From Paragonimus skrjabini miyazakii (Eukaryota; Platyhelminthes; Trematoda; Plagiorchiida; Troglotrematidae), in NCBI GenBank assembly GCA_014338405.1, contig JTDE01001050.1, forward strand, positions 105,231 to 169,230: 64,000 nt of DNA, read 5' to 3'. Positions 48,350 through 59,900 of the stretch are shown one piece after another. Under the pieces are notes generated by a model. The model saw only the letters and a program-made list of their open reading frames with translations, was not told the DNA's origin and made no database searches. The position numbers and the translations under genes were made by a program. Numbering within the stretch: position 1 is the first letter of the stretch; each line of letters opens with the position of its first letter.

Positions 48350-49965
48350 CTAAACAAAGTCTTTAACTGGATGTAGCTTAGATTTACCATCGAAAAGATG
48401 TGAGGTGGTTGTCCATGAACAGTCCACCAGCAGTCTTGCTAGCACCGTTCCGACGCACCTCGCCAGACCAGTGCTACGATAATTATCGATGTTTTGCTTG
48501 TTTGCCTTACTTAAAACTGAAGGCATCCTTGACACCTCGAAGTGATGTCACCTCTCCTAGATGAAATGAACAAACTGGAGCGAAACACATCCAAAAACTG
48601 AACCGTCACACCTCAAACGTTCTCATGACAGCCCAAATTCATCTGCGATGTCTGTTTCGCAGTTGTCCGACAATCTTCTGCACCTCTACCAAATCCGAAG
48701 CAAGAGCAGGTGACTTTATGCTAACTTGCAGTAGCAGCCTATTCACGGTCACTCAGTTAATAACAGCAAATCGATTAAGTACGTTACCAAACTGTCTTTG
48801 CCACTGTATGTCGGTTCCCTTCACAGCTGCTGCCGTGATCTGTCCCTTGAGGTGTTAACACATAACGTCAGCGTTAGCAAATACGAGGGACGAACAGCGG
48901 CTATATATTGGTGAACCATCCTCGTATTGAATGTCTCTAATTGTTTAGCTTACAGGTTTCTTCCAACTCATGACGATCTACAATAGACAGGCATGCAAAC
49001 ATGAATAAACAGCTCAGTCCTGACCAGAATATGGTTCATGCCATATTCAGCTCCGCTCCTCACTCACAAGATTGCATACCTCGCAAATACCGCTATGTCG
49101 CATGACCACATAATCAAGCAAATGGTGATGACCACTTCGTGATCGAGCCGAAACAGTTATATCTCCCGCAATCAGCCAGAATCAGTGTTTGTAATAGTTC
49201 AGTCCTGAGCAGCAGACAGACGGGATACATGGTCAACGCTCTCACGGATTGCACCAATGCCATAAGGTCTAAGTACTCCCGACCATGTTGTACAGTCTCT
49301 CCAGACTTGTGCGTTGAACCCACTCAGGACTAGCTGTCGGTCACTCGTCGATGTACAGTGCATTGTGGCAGACAGCTTAACATAGAATTGACCATTTATA
49401 TCATCGAAGTGATAAATGGTTATACCACAACCACTAAGAGGTTTGGCAGACTTACTATTATTGAGCTGTAAGTGCATGAACATAATTCAACTGCCAATAC
49501 CTCGCGGTTCGCCAATGTTTAAAGAATTGATGCAGTCAGCAACTGAGGACTGGACATTGTGCTCCTTAACACCGTCTATCGAGTAACCTACTCCGTAGAG
49601 GATGTATTCATCACCCTCTTTCCGACTCTCACCACGGTCTTCAAGCTTCATCTCACTTAGAGATACGATATCAATGTCATATCGGATCAATGCCATCACG
49701 ATCACAGTTATACAGCTTTCCGTCCGTCCGCTGTTGCATTGATCCCGCTGAATAGACAGATTCCATGTCTCGACGGACAACGCATTGTTTCCATTGGCAC
49801 GTTTTAGATTGACATGTGAGATTTCAGGTGGTGTCTCTAATTTACCAACTTGGTTTGCGGGGTAAACGTAACGAGTTTTCTTAGAGGATTCCATTCGAAG
49901 TCCCTGACTTTGAAACCCGATCCCTTGGGCAGTGAGATATTGGGTTTTTACGAGGACCTCCACCT
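48350..49965 (-). mobile_element. RTE-like LINE remnant, endonuclease plus start of RT
   Basis: Minus-strand pieces follow the order of an RTE-type protein. The endonuclease start (49963-49487) includes ALSVETWNLSIQR (cf. 'GTWNVRT') and IRYDIDIVSLSEMKLEDRGE (cf. 'YKVDIAALSETR'), with the catalytic Glu. The next frame (49483-49199) has LVLSGFNAQVWRDCTTWSGV (cf. 'LVLLGDFNARVGRD...WxGVLG'), where the catalytic Asp of GDFNA is Ser-Gly. Then RSRSGHHHLLDYVVMRHSGI near 49140-49080 (cf. 'RSRHWHLLDYVLVRRRD'). After a poorly readable linker, 48535-48350 gives NIDNYRSTGLARCVGTVLAR (cf. 'NYRGISLLPxxxKVxAR'), the first RT block. RT catalytic blocks are absent. Multiple frameshifts; inactive. It represents the 5' part of a LINE, unlike the usual 5' truncation. 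Confidence 0.83.
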
Positions 49966-49969
49966 GAAG

Positions 49970-50790
49970 CCACTGATTCTAAATCTAAACCTATAGTTCA
50001 ACAGGATATAGGGTTTTCCTGCAATACCTCAACTGAAGAAAATGGCTCAATAGTCGACTTCACTTAGCAGTGAAGAGGTAACTATTCAGCAAAGTGTGTC
50101 AAGCATGAACTAAAAGCTTCCCCAGCTCTCATACACCCTGTTGCGCAGGTGCGTTTAGCTCAAACCACTGGACGACCAGCCGCGCACAACTGTGAACGGT
50201 GTTCTCTCAGCTATTCTTATTCGCCTGTTGTGATGGCTATAGAATAGCACACCACTAGATGAGTGACCAATTGATCCGTTCGCATTTGCTAGCTTTAATC
50301 CATAGTGGATGTAGGAGTCATACATAATCTTCGTTTGGACAGGAACTGTTGTGATATTTTAGTTCAAAATATAGTTAATGGGGGCAGCTGTAATCGCTCT
50401 GCAAACATGCAACGTAAGAACACAAACAGACATGCCAGCAAATCAAAACAAACGCTATTCATCAATAACCACAGGATTCGCGGAATATGAATGTTCGACG
50501 ATCACGTAGATGCGACTGGCGAAATACACATCAGATTAGCTTGTCACAGTGGCCAAAGCCAGCAGAAGCTCGCGAATAACACTAACCACTTGTGGCTTAC
50601 GCTGCACCACTTTTAATTGCACTCACATATCATGTATTCAATGTAAACCCGATAAAACAAGACCAGGAAGAATGTGAGTGAGGTCTTTGTTTCCAGCCGA
50701 CAAGAGTACGTCGATATACTAAAGTGCACAAAGCAATGCACAAGGCTGACCACTCAATGGGCCAGCCGATCAATATCAAAGTTGAGACAC
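49970..50790. other. Intergenic DNA, possibly LINE 5' end
   Basis: Adjoins the 5' side of the LINE remnant; part may be its 5' UTR. No coding sequence recognised. Confidence 0.4.
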
Positions 50791-50794
50791 ACGT

Positions 50795-51245
50795 ATAGTG
50801 ATCAGGTACGATTTACTGAATAGTCTAAGTAAATACGGACATACCTCACTAAGCTATTAGGGATAAGAAAATTTACAAATGTAACCTAAAAGTTAAGGAA
50901 AAATTTGACCAGGTTACGATAATCAAATAAATGAATAAGCAGGTGTTCCTTGTATTCAAAATGACCACAACAATGTTCTAAATTATCAACGTTCAAGAAG
51001 TAATGATGTTGTGAAGTTACCGTGACCTCCTGAAGCACGACCAGAGCTGCCATATTGTGGACAGTACGACAGAGCTAAAGATGTTAAAAGATCTGTGTAC
51101 TATCGTCAGTCGATTACAAAAACAAAGAGAACAGATCGGTATGCACAACTGTGTATTGTGTTACAAAGTGACTTACTTCAAACTGAACAATAGGTACGAA
51201 GTGATCCAAAGGTGAAGTTTCGTTAGTTAAAAATGAAGGCAGTAC
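50795..51245. repeat. Unclassified dispersed repeat, copy 1
   Basis: Aligns along its length with 63333-63783 in the same orientation, at roughly 70-78% identity by eye. Shared blocks include TTACTGAATAG, ACCTCACTA-GCTAT and AGTACGAC(A/G)GAGCTAAA. No tRNA-like promoter, RT or terminal poly-A recognised; a solo LTR or non-autonomous element is possible. Confidence 0.7.
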
Positions 51246-51736
51246 ACATACACAAGCGCGGTCCAGATTAGACGCAACAAACATCTTACATCCTGAGAAC
51301 CGAATCCGGTCTAGTGGAATATGTTTCTTTACAGTTTCAGCTAGTCACCTTTCCTGGTACCTGAAAGGATTGTTAGACACCTTACTGAGGAAACTCATCC
51401 CTCGCTCACAGTGTATGCGTCCTAGGTTGGATCCTGTCTATAAGTAAAATTAGTGTAATCAATCTTAATCTTTCAAGCACACGACCTCTTCGGACCAGAA
51501 TTAATCCAACATGCCTGCGACGTTCATGGCCGCAAGAGACAGTTTTGACACATCGATTAACAGTTTCTGACGGTTACCGTCTATGAGCAATACAGTATTT
51601 CGTCACAACTTGCAATCTATGAGTAATCTGATTTACTGTTAATATTTCAGTCTTAGTATTATTTAAGTAGGGTTGAATGTGAGTAGCTGAGCAAATTAAC
51701 AGACATGATTATGTCTTCTCCAGATTCCCGTAGAAT
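51246..51736. other. Intergenic DNA, no gene recognised
   Basis: Nothing recognisable. Confidence 0.5.
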
Positions 51737-51964
51737 TCATAAGAAGTCAATTTTGCAAACAACTGTTTCCCTAATTCTCATCAGGCTATTACAGGCTATT
51801 ACAATCACATAGAGTAAGGGCGGGTTATATATGAAAATTATAACGTGTCAAATAGGTCATCAAAAAATCACAGGAGTGCTACGGATCACAGTCTACTGGG
51901 GGAGGGTGGGAGTGTTGGTGAATGTATTGGAGTGTTACACATGCCTGTCATTAGACATGCGTTC
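51737..51964 (-). repeat. Left inverted arm of PLE (228 bp)
   Basis: Reverse complement of 52458-52675. Contains the motif GTTTCCCTAATTCTCATCAG at 51765-51784, which is GAAAC...CTGATGAG on the minus strand. Confidence 0.9.
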
Positions 51965-52457
51965 CAATGAGAGTTTCTCGAATATGTCTTACTTCTTCAT
52001 GGCGAGTGTCCGATGTACAGATCCTTTGCGCTATGTTCAACAGACAACGTATCAAATTTCTTTTGTATTTCAATGGGACAAAACTGTGAAAATGTGTGTA
52101 TTGACCCGTCCATGTCTTTTTCCTACGAATCGATCTTTGAATCGTTCCCTCTGATAGACGAAGCAACGAGATATCTAAGAATGAGAGTCTGTTGTGATGT
52201 TCTAGCTCTACGGTGAATTTTTTATTCGGATGCGCTTTGTTGAACTGACCTGTGGATCATCGTTTGGAAGAAGACAAAAAATATCATCCACATAGCGCTT
52301 GTAGAGCTTGCACTTAGTTACCATGTGATTGAGTTCAGTAGTCTCTAGTTTGGCCATAAATATATCTGTGTGTGGCAGACCTAGAGGTGAACACATTATT
52401 ACTCCATCTTTCTGCCTGTATAATTCCCAGCGCAAGCGTGAACCACTCGACACTGAT

Positions 52458-52675
52458 GAACGCAGGTCTCATGACAGGCATATGTAACACTCCAACACAT
52501 TCACCAACACTCCCACCCTCTCCCACTAGACTGTGATCCGTAGCACTCTTGTGATTTTTTGATGATCTATTTGATACGTTATAATTTTCATATATAACTC
52601 ACACTTATCCTATGTAATTATAATAGCCTGATGAGAATTAGGGAAACGGTTGTTTGCAAAATTGACTTCTTATGA
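52458..52675 (+). repeat. Right inverted arm of PLE (218 bp)
   Basis: Plus-strand copy of the tail, reading outward; motif at 52627-52647. Confidence 0.9.
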
Positions 52676-54777
52676 TGACATGTGTACAGACAACGGTGAA
52701 GACTAGGTTTATGCTGTTAATTAGGGTTCATTAGGGACGCGTTAGGAGCCAGCTAGAAACTAACTCAAAACGGTCATTCCGTTGGTTTGATTGACGAGTC
52801 AACTGATTTTAATAATTGTAGATAGAGAAATTACGAGTATAATCTGTTTAAAGTATGGTTACATTCAGAAACTCATGGGTCTCGCTTGTATCAGTTGACG
52901 ATCAGCAACCAATAGGGTAAACGGTTCGGCTCCTTCGTTCGGCCTTCGTGTTTTCCATGGCCTGTGTAACCAAACGTTTCTGTGTAACTATAAACTCTGA
53001 TCTACTTATCTTACCACTCTCCAAGTTAGATTTCTGATCACTTCCTAACACGTGAACAGTGATTGCGGGCTCCTGCGTCAGGGTTTGGCAATCAAGTTGT
53101 TTTTTGCGATGTTGCCTTAATGTTCTTTCAATCCCATTTATTCGGTCCTTAGGTTATGGTGCGTTTATCTGACTTAGGCCTGAGGGCAACCCTAACATTT
53201 TATTTTCCAGAATAAATTACTCAATAGTCTACGGAAAGTTAGTGTGCACTTAGAATGTACGCTGAATTATCCACTATTGTTTACTTTGCTCAGAACCCTG
53301 CCGACTGACTCTGCCTTCTCCGCCTTGAATGGAACTACAGCAATGTCTTGACGCTATTCTCAGTACACTGCTTATTCACCTACTAAGAAAGTAGTTGGAA
53401 TAACTTTTCTCTGTTGTTGTAACCACTGTCCTTGTTTTTGTTAGTTGTTGTTCGTCCGCAACTACACACAGATGTAGAGTTGTAGGAAACATTAGACTAG
53501 CAAGTCTAAAATAAACATAATTATCGTGAGTAGACTTAATGGTAAGAATATTACGCAACTCTACGCTTTTACAAAAAATGACGATCTCGAGAATGTGTCC
53601 TACATTTTGGAACAGGAAACCTAAAAATGGAAGCTTACTGTTAGTAGATTATAATTACATCATTGATCTACCTTTGATAGCTCTTCAATGGAGGTCTACC
53701 AAAGTGAATCAACCCGATCTCGTTTCACATTGTCGCCTACATAACACCACTAAAAGTTCGGTGGGTTTTTTAGTGACTCAACGTTTGTTCTTCAAAACTT
53801 TTCATGTGTATATTTGCTAAAACAGCGTAAAGATATTCCAGTTACTATCCAATTGGTGGCTAATCTTCTTCATCATTCCATAGTAGTGTCGAGCAATGGC
53901 ATTTGTTTTTTTTCTAATGTCACTACCTGGTGTACATAAGCGAATAAGTATTTCACGTTCACCTTAAGAAGTCTTCCGTCTTACTCGAAAGAGATCGATA
54001 TACTTTCCTGAGCATGGTTATGTGTCCTTGAGAGTAGTACCGATGTTCTCACTAATGCTTGGGAGAATCATTTCAAATACGCTGTACGCTCCTGTAGGAA
54101 GGAGTCAGTCCCACCAAAATTAGATCTTTCAAGCATGTCGGCCTTACGTATACTCAACGTTTCATAGAAGAATGACAGTAATATGGATTTTGAATGAATG
54201 TCACTTCGTACCCTCTGTCATAATTTGTTACCTTCCGAGTTAATCATTTTACTGTTTACCAGCCTTGCAGTAATCGCTTGATGCACGTTTCACGTAATAA
54301 CCTCAGTGATCAGTGACATAGTCAGCGAAACAACTTGAGCCAGTGAACGTTGTTCATGGAGCATTGGGACATGGCTCTACTCCTGAGCACCAAGTTACCT
54401 GTTGCAGCTGGGTTTGCTCGCTCAGCTTAGTTTGAATCACCCTGTTAGAGAATGAAGCAGTTGAGTGCGTTGATGAGTTTAACATAACTGAACTGTCGCA
54501 TGGGCAAAATGTGCTAAGCCGACTCGGTTTTAAGGGAGTGGACCATATATATATATATAGTGTGGATTTCAAACGTCACAATAAATCGTTCACTACTCAG
54601 GTTTTATCTTTTAATACTTTAAAGAGAGAGAAACAGGGCGAGAGAGCAACATACGGTGCGATATGACCAGAATTCGGTTCCTGATTCGACGATTCGTTTC
54701 GCTTCGATGAACCATGATTGAAATTTCATATATTTCAATGTTTGAACTCTATTTCTTAAGGACTATTTTGTCTGAAT
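52676..54777. other. Intergenic DNA, no gene recognised
   Basis: Includes a (TA)n run at about 54545-54559. No recognised coding sequence. Confidence 0.5.
54545..54559. repeat. (TA)n microsatellite
   Basis: About seven to eight uninterrupted TA units. Confidence 0.9.
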
Positions 54778-55266
54778 TCATTCCGTTGAATCGGTTGTCC
54801 GGTAAACGGGGACCATTACGGTTATGCCCGAAAAAACCACGATGTGTCCGCTAATTCCGCACACAAGCAGCGTTTCATTCATTTCAGTGCTGCGGTAGAT
54901 CTTTACTGGGAACGACTTGTTTATGGTTCCTGCTAGCGTAAAATTCTTTGGCTGCCTTGTATCACTCACACCAGGGGATAATAGCTGCACAGTTCCGAAT
55001 TGTATATAAAATACGGAAATGCCATGTATCATAAACAAATATAAGTCTTGAGGAAACGGATTATCGGTTAGTGAAAGGGAGTAGTGCGAGTCGCATACAT
55101 GCCGATTATGAAAAGTCATCCTAATTCTGTCTATCAGAACATGCTTGCTCCTACCTTGTATTGTTTTAGGACAACGGGCCTTATAAGGGAGAGTGTTTGC
55201 AATTCCTATTTTGACAGGCACCGAATTGGGACGTAGAACCACGTAGTCAGCAATTTCTGCGGTCAA
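54778..55266 (-). other. Unidentified 162-codon open frame
   Basis: The longest frame in the window not explained by a known family. It opens after an in-frame TAG and has no upstream ATG (the first in-frame Met is about residue 49), so if real it would be an internal exon. The composition is protein-like (for example NKSFPVKIYRSTEMNETLLV followed by a hydrophobic CGISGHIVVFSGITVMVPV stretch that could be a membrane segment). No domain recognised; it may well be a chance frame. Confidence 0.2.
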
Positions 55267-55269
55267 AAA

Positions 55270-57970
55270 CTCCTACTCTGACAGCCGTTCAAAGTAGACT
55301 CAGTGAATATCGTGGTTGAATCGGAACCGCCGGTATTTTTTTAGGCTGAATTGCTTTTGCAGGGAAATTAAGAGTTGTTGCTGTTCTATCAGATCGTCCA
55401 GATAAATCATTCCTGGGTGACCTGTAACTTGGATAACACCAGATTAAAAGGAGGCTATTCTATGAATAGTTTGACACTTTACGATGCAATCACTAAGAGA
55501 CTGGGGTATTTCATTACATATGTATAGGTCAGGTTCAAATTTGACATATAGAACGACTTGTGATGAGAAGTGGATGGGCTGTTGCCTCGAATCGGTGTAG
55601 GAAATAAAAACAACCTTGTCAGTCCTCTGTCTATCGATCAGTCAACCCCGGGAACGGAATTGTCGTTTAAGACCTGCTGATAGAATCCAGTGATGACGAT
55701 GCAATGCAGATAATGCGAAGTTAAGGAACGACTGACAAATCTGATTTGATTTACTGCAGGCGGAACATTCAGTGTGGTCTTTACGATAGCAATAGCAGTC
55801 GTCCCTGGATTGTTTTGGCAGATGACTGCCGTTTTCCGGAATCGAGACGTCCTAATTCATACATACTGCTTTTTGCTAACGGAGTGGGTAGTGAGTAATC
55901 TTGACATTTTCGTGGAATAAACTCGTGTAAATAGCAAATATAATTATTTCATGTTAGGGTGAGTGTTTCATGTGTTCTGGACATAGGGAACAAGCACCAC
56001 TGGAGTTTTTTTCCCACACCACCTTAAGGTCATTAAAACGACAGAGTTTAACAATTGCGTGTCTATGAAACAAACAAACAATAATGCGAACACATTGATT
56101 TGGTTAAGCAATAGCCAGAGATATCCGATAGTTCTGGATTTTCTTTATATTGCTCAAGGCTTAGTTAACCCGGTAGCGTTGATGACCTGCTCTTTTTTAG
56201 GCTATGACCAAGTGAAATGTACACATGAATTTCTTCTGGAAAAATTAACACAATTACTTCATCCATGACCGATGTTTTCGTTATTGTTTTCCTTGGTGTT
56301 TTGTACTGACTTGTGGTAACCTGATAAAGCTTTTTTGGCAGTACATGGCTCACGCTTAATTTCTACATGATGACCGATAGGAATTGATGTGATGTGATCG
56401 AAATGTTTTCCGTCCCGCTCGCTTCATCCCAAGCGTTCTTCTTGATTCATTTTCAGGAACACTTATTTGCACTAAATGTATGTTCCCTGATGCATTCACA
56501 GAAAAATAAGCATGCTAGAGTTGAGTTGTGTATGAAATGCGTTTTCCAGCACAAATCCAAATTGGACATAGTCGCAGTAATTAACGAACCGTGTAACGTG
56601 ATAGATGAGATCGTTCTTTTAATGATAAGCTCAATGTGATGATTGACAGAAAAAGCTGTATTATTTAAAAAATACGTGCTTCGAAATGTTCACATTTTGT
56701 TTGATTTTTGTAGTTAAGAACGTATGACATAAGCTTTTGTGTGATTAGTAGACAACAATCACAGAAACGTCTAACTGTCAGAACTTACACGAGAGAGGGC
56801 AGAATAGTGCAGTATATTGGAACTGAGATTCCAGATTCCAAAGCTACTTGCCTCGTTTGAATGGGCAGCGCAAATTCTCTCTAGAAGATAAGATGCCTCT
56901 GCTAAACTTATCTTCAAAACAATTTACGCGAGCACAATTGGAGGTTCTGTTCTTTGAGTTGGACTTTAGAATTTCTCCTAAGCAAGTTCACTAGCTATGA
57001 AGTTCACGTTAAGGATTTGCGTAATTTTCTAAAATGACTCTACAAAGTTCAAGCATAGTGGAAGATAGTTTTGCATTAAACTAACAGACGTTTTGCATCT
57101 CTCCATTTCCACCAGTTTACGTCAGTAGTGCTGCTCAACATCTAAACACTGTCAGGTTCCCGAACAGCTATAAAAATTGAAAGACGATTTTCTTCAGCCG
57201 GACAAAGGATTCGGTAGGGTAACCGTGAGTACGGCTCACTACGCATTATCGTAGATCAAGAGATGTACGCTGACTGTGATTACCTCAAGCGTAGAAATTT
57301 GCCGGTGGTTTCTAGGTGAAACCTTTCTGAGTTCTACGAATTTATGGTTCGGTTGTCCTTTTCCTACGAATATCCCAGTGGTCAATCACAATTTGGTGTG
57401 ACTAAAGTTCAGCCTGTCTAATCCTTTTGAAAGAAGAATAAACAGATGCTTTCCGTTCAGTCCAGTTGATACTGTCGTGTGCACGGCTGCCCAGTTAGAT
57501 GGGTGTAACCGAAGCTTGGAGATTCACAATACTACAAGCTGTGAATCTCGCTCCCTTTTGTAAACCTTGCTGCCGTCCTTACGTTTGCTTTATCGTGAAC
57601 CAGAAAGCACACGAACGACGAATTACGTGTACTAATAACAATGTCCAGAGAAAATGCTGCTCACTTCTGAATGACCCTGAAGTGTAGTAACTCACATCAC
57701 TGAGAACACATATACATATATCACGAATAAGATCATGTCACAGCACCTGCGGTAATGTCTATTTAGAGAAACATAAATGTCCATCGAACGTTCTGAAGAA
57801 CATGCACACACCACAATATCATTCAAGCTCAATTCAGTTCTAGCCCTACGAGTCATTCAGCAGGATATATTATAGGGTGAGTAATTACGCCCGACATTTC
57901 TGATTAAAGACTTGTTTGTCACTAACCAAAACAACTGCAGCTTTCCACGAACGGCGAAAACATTGCTCCA
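55270..57970. other. Intergenic DNA, no gene recognised
   Basis: Short frames only (up to about 81 codons), nothing recognisable. Confidence 0.5.
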
Positions 57971-57972
57971 TG

Positions 57973-58425
57973 TTATAATTGCGTTCTTGAAATCTTCATC
58001 AATTTTGCTGTAGTTAATGATATGTATTTATAAAAACGTCCATAACAACGCGTGGCTAGAACAGGTAATAGAGTAAAGCTGCCATCATTGATGGATTTTT
58101 TAAGTTGGATACTGGAACGAACACTGAAGTATTCGAACAAGACCCTGGATTCTATTATCTTCTGAAATTTTATGGATGCGTCATTCAGTTTTGTCCTGGG
58201 AAATGATATTTTCGGCGCCATTGCATGAATTTGCCTATGCATAATTTCACACACTTTGATCGCTGCAGTAATTTCTAACCACTGAACGAAACTGTAGAGC
58301 TTTAGTTTTCATCCAGTTGTACTTGAAGCCCTCAAAACTGTCTTTTGTGTCATACCAACTGTACCAATGTAAACTTCACCACGGTAATTGATTCGTTTAT
58401 TTGACATTTTATGTCTTTTGGTAAA
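57973..58425 (-). mobile_element. Probable Penelope-like GIY-YIG endonuclease remnant, divergent lineage
   Basis: On the minus strand, RINYRGEVYIGTVGMTQKT (YIG at about 58363-58371) resembles the YIG half of a GIY-YIG nuclease. After one in-frame TGA the frame continues through ISFPRTKLNDASIKFQKIIE, SRVLFEYFSVRSSIQLKKSI and NDGSFTLLP. The order 'F...TK....R...E...I......N...G...LP' is that of the C-terminal part of PLE or related retroelement endonucleases. No RT found nearby. The lineage differs from the other copies here. Moderate confidence because the match is by remembered pattern only. Confidence 0.55.
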
Positions 58426-59743
58426 TAGCCAAATCTTTTCCGAATGCTTCTGATGTATTGTACATAAATGATGAACTACACTTGCTGACTTCTAATTCCG
58501 AAAAAGGCACATGTAAATTGTTATAAATGAATGTTGTATATATCCATAAGTGTCCGATCGGTATTCATTTGCACTGTTCTTGACCGGCGGTGACAGAACA
58601 CGTGTAAGTTGGAAAGAAATCCTACCTTTCATCTTTTGTTGTCTTTATCGCCTTTTCACCTATCAAAATGTAAAATGTTTTCTACACCCTTATACATCCC
58701 TATGACTCTCCTGGGACTATGGGTGTTAAATTAATCATGTGTGCATTAGAGCAGCATTCTGAACAGTTGTCATACTGATATCACAACGTTTTTCTTCGTA
58801 GAGCGTCGCTCAGTTAGAGAGTTTACTTATAGAGTGTACGGAACAGCTAACTCCGAAGGTCTTGTCAACAACGTATCTACTTATGTGCTCAACCGTGTTA
58901 TTCTTCAAAGTCTACGTGCGACGCCGCACCCTGAATCGAACACAGCGACGCAAGTTGTGTGCGGTCATTTTTGCCTACTGATGCGTGAAAATGTCTTTAT
59001 CACAAATTACTAGCACAAACTGGAACATACGTTACACAGGTTCAGTGAACGGAATAATAATTGGTATTTTTAAATTAGTGATTTGATCGAGCCATGATAG
59101 TAAGAAATTACTAGAGTACAGTACTTCCTTTCGAAAGTGGTTATCGAGCGGTTGTAGGATATCCGCACCAAATTTAGTACGAATGAAATCAAACCGTCTG
59201 GGCGTCGTGTTCAACATGTTATAGATAAGTGGTATGAAAATCGAAATCACATTAATGTGATTTCGATTACAACACTCCTGAGGAAGGCCAACTGAGGTGT
59301 TTGATACGTAGAGTATTACAACTTGCTCGTAACGTTGTGTTATTCTCAATCCAGTTGTCGAGAGGGTTTACAGGAAGACAACAGCTGTGATCACTTGTGG
59401 AGGATACTTAACTTATACCAATCTGTCTTCGACAATACTTATATAATTAAAATTACCTTCATAAGATTTGATGGTTTTTGATTTCAACCTGGATAAAAGT
59501 TCCAATACTTGAGTCAGCGGTAGGGATCAGCGTAACAATAACTGTCTGTTTTCTAGGCAATCGGGTTTCAAATTCCAACCGTGACAAAGATACATAGTGC
59601 CGACTAGCTTTAGGAAGAGCCATGCTGAAGATGGGCTTATTTTCGAAAAGGACCGACTGTAAATCCTAAGAAGAGGCGACTATTTCGAAAATTTTGAGTA
59701 ATGTTCACCCTATACATTTGAAACATTCAGTTCCCTTTACCCA
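58426..59743. other. Intergenic DNA with a palindrome, no gene recognised
   Basis: Contains a perfect 30-bp palindrome at 59239-59268. A CCTGAGGAAGGCC...TGATACGT stretch from 59277 resembles the tail motif of PLEs. Confidence 0.45.
59239..59268. repeat. Perfect 30-bp palindrome
   Basis: AATCGAAATCACATT followed directly by its exact reverse complement, with no spacer. Confidence 0.95.
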
Positions 59744-59900
59744 TTTGATCAAAACAGAGAGAAGACATGTCGCGAGACGTTGACATTTCGATGTACTGTC
59801 ATCAGCTGTCAACGTGAAACCAGCAAATTTTATACAAGCTGATGAGAGTAAATCGAAATGGTAACATCTCACGACATGTCTTGTCTCTGTTTTGACCAAA
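59744..59900. repeat. Long hairpin: two PLE-like tails joined in inverted orientation
   Basis: Arm 59744-59808 pairs with 59837-59900 at roughly 56 of 64 positions, leaving a 28-base loop. Each arm, read outward from the centre, begins with GCTGATGA then about eight bases then ATCGAAATG (59839-59859 on plus; 59786-59805 on minus), followed by ACATGTC. The CTGATGA...GAAA signature is shared with the PLE tails at 51.7 and 52.6 kb. No RT lies between the arms. Confidence 0.85.

Larger units (their letters stand above)
51737..52675 (-). mobile_element. Penelope-like element: RT fragment between inverted tails
   Basis: The core (52457-51965, minus) encodes a PLE RT: KDGVIMCSPLG, DIFMAKLETTELNHMV, catalytic YVDD at 52283-52294 (KRYVDDIFCLLPNDDPQ). 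After a frameshift it continues HHNRLSFLDISLLRLSEGTI, QRSIRRKKTWTGQYTHFHSF and RNLIRCLLNIAQRICTSD. No endonuclease is present. Both sides are flanked by copies of one sequence in opposite orientation (51737-51964 and 52458-52675, about 93% identical by eye). Each arm ends outward at a CCTGATGA...GAAAC motif. The left arm has an additional 10-bp tandem duplication (AGGCTATTAC). This is a different PLE family from the one at 21-23 kb but has the same overall architecture. Confidence 0.9.
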
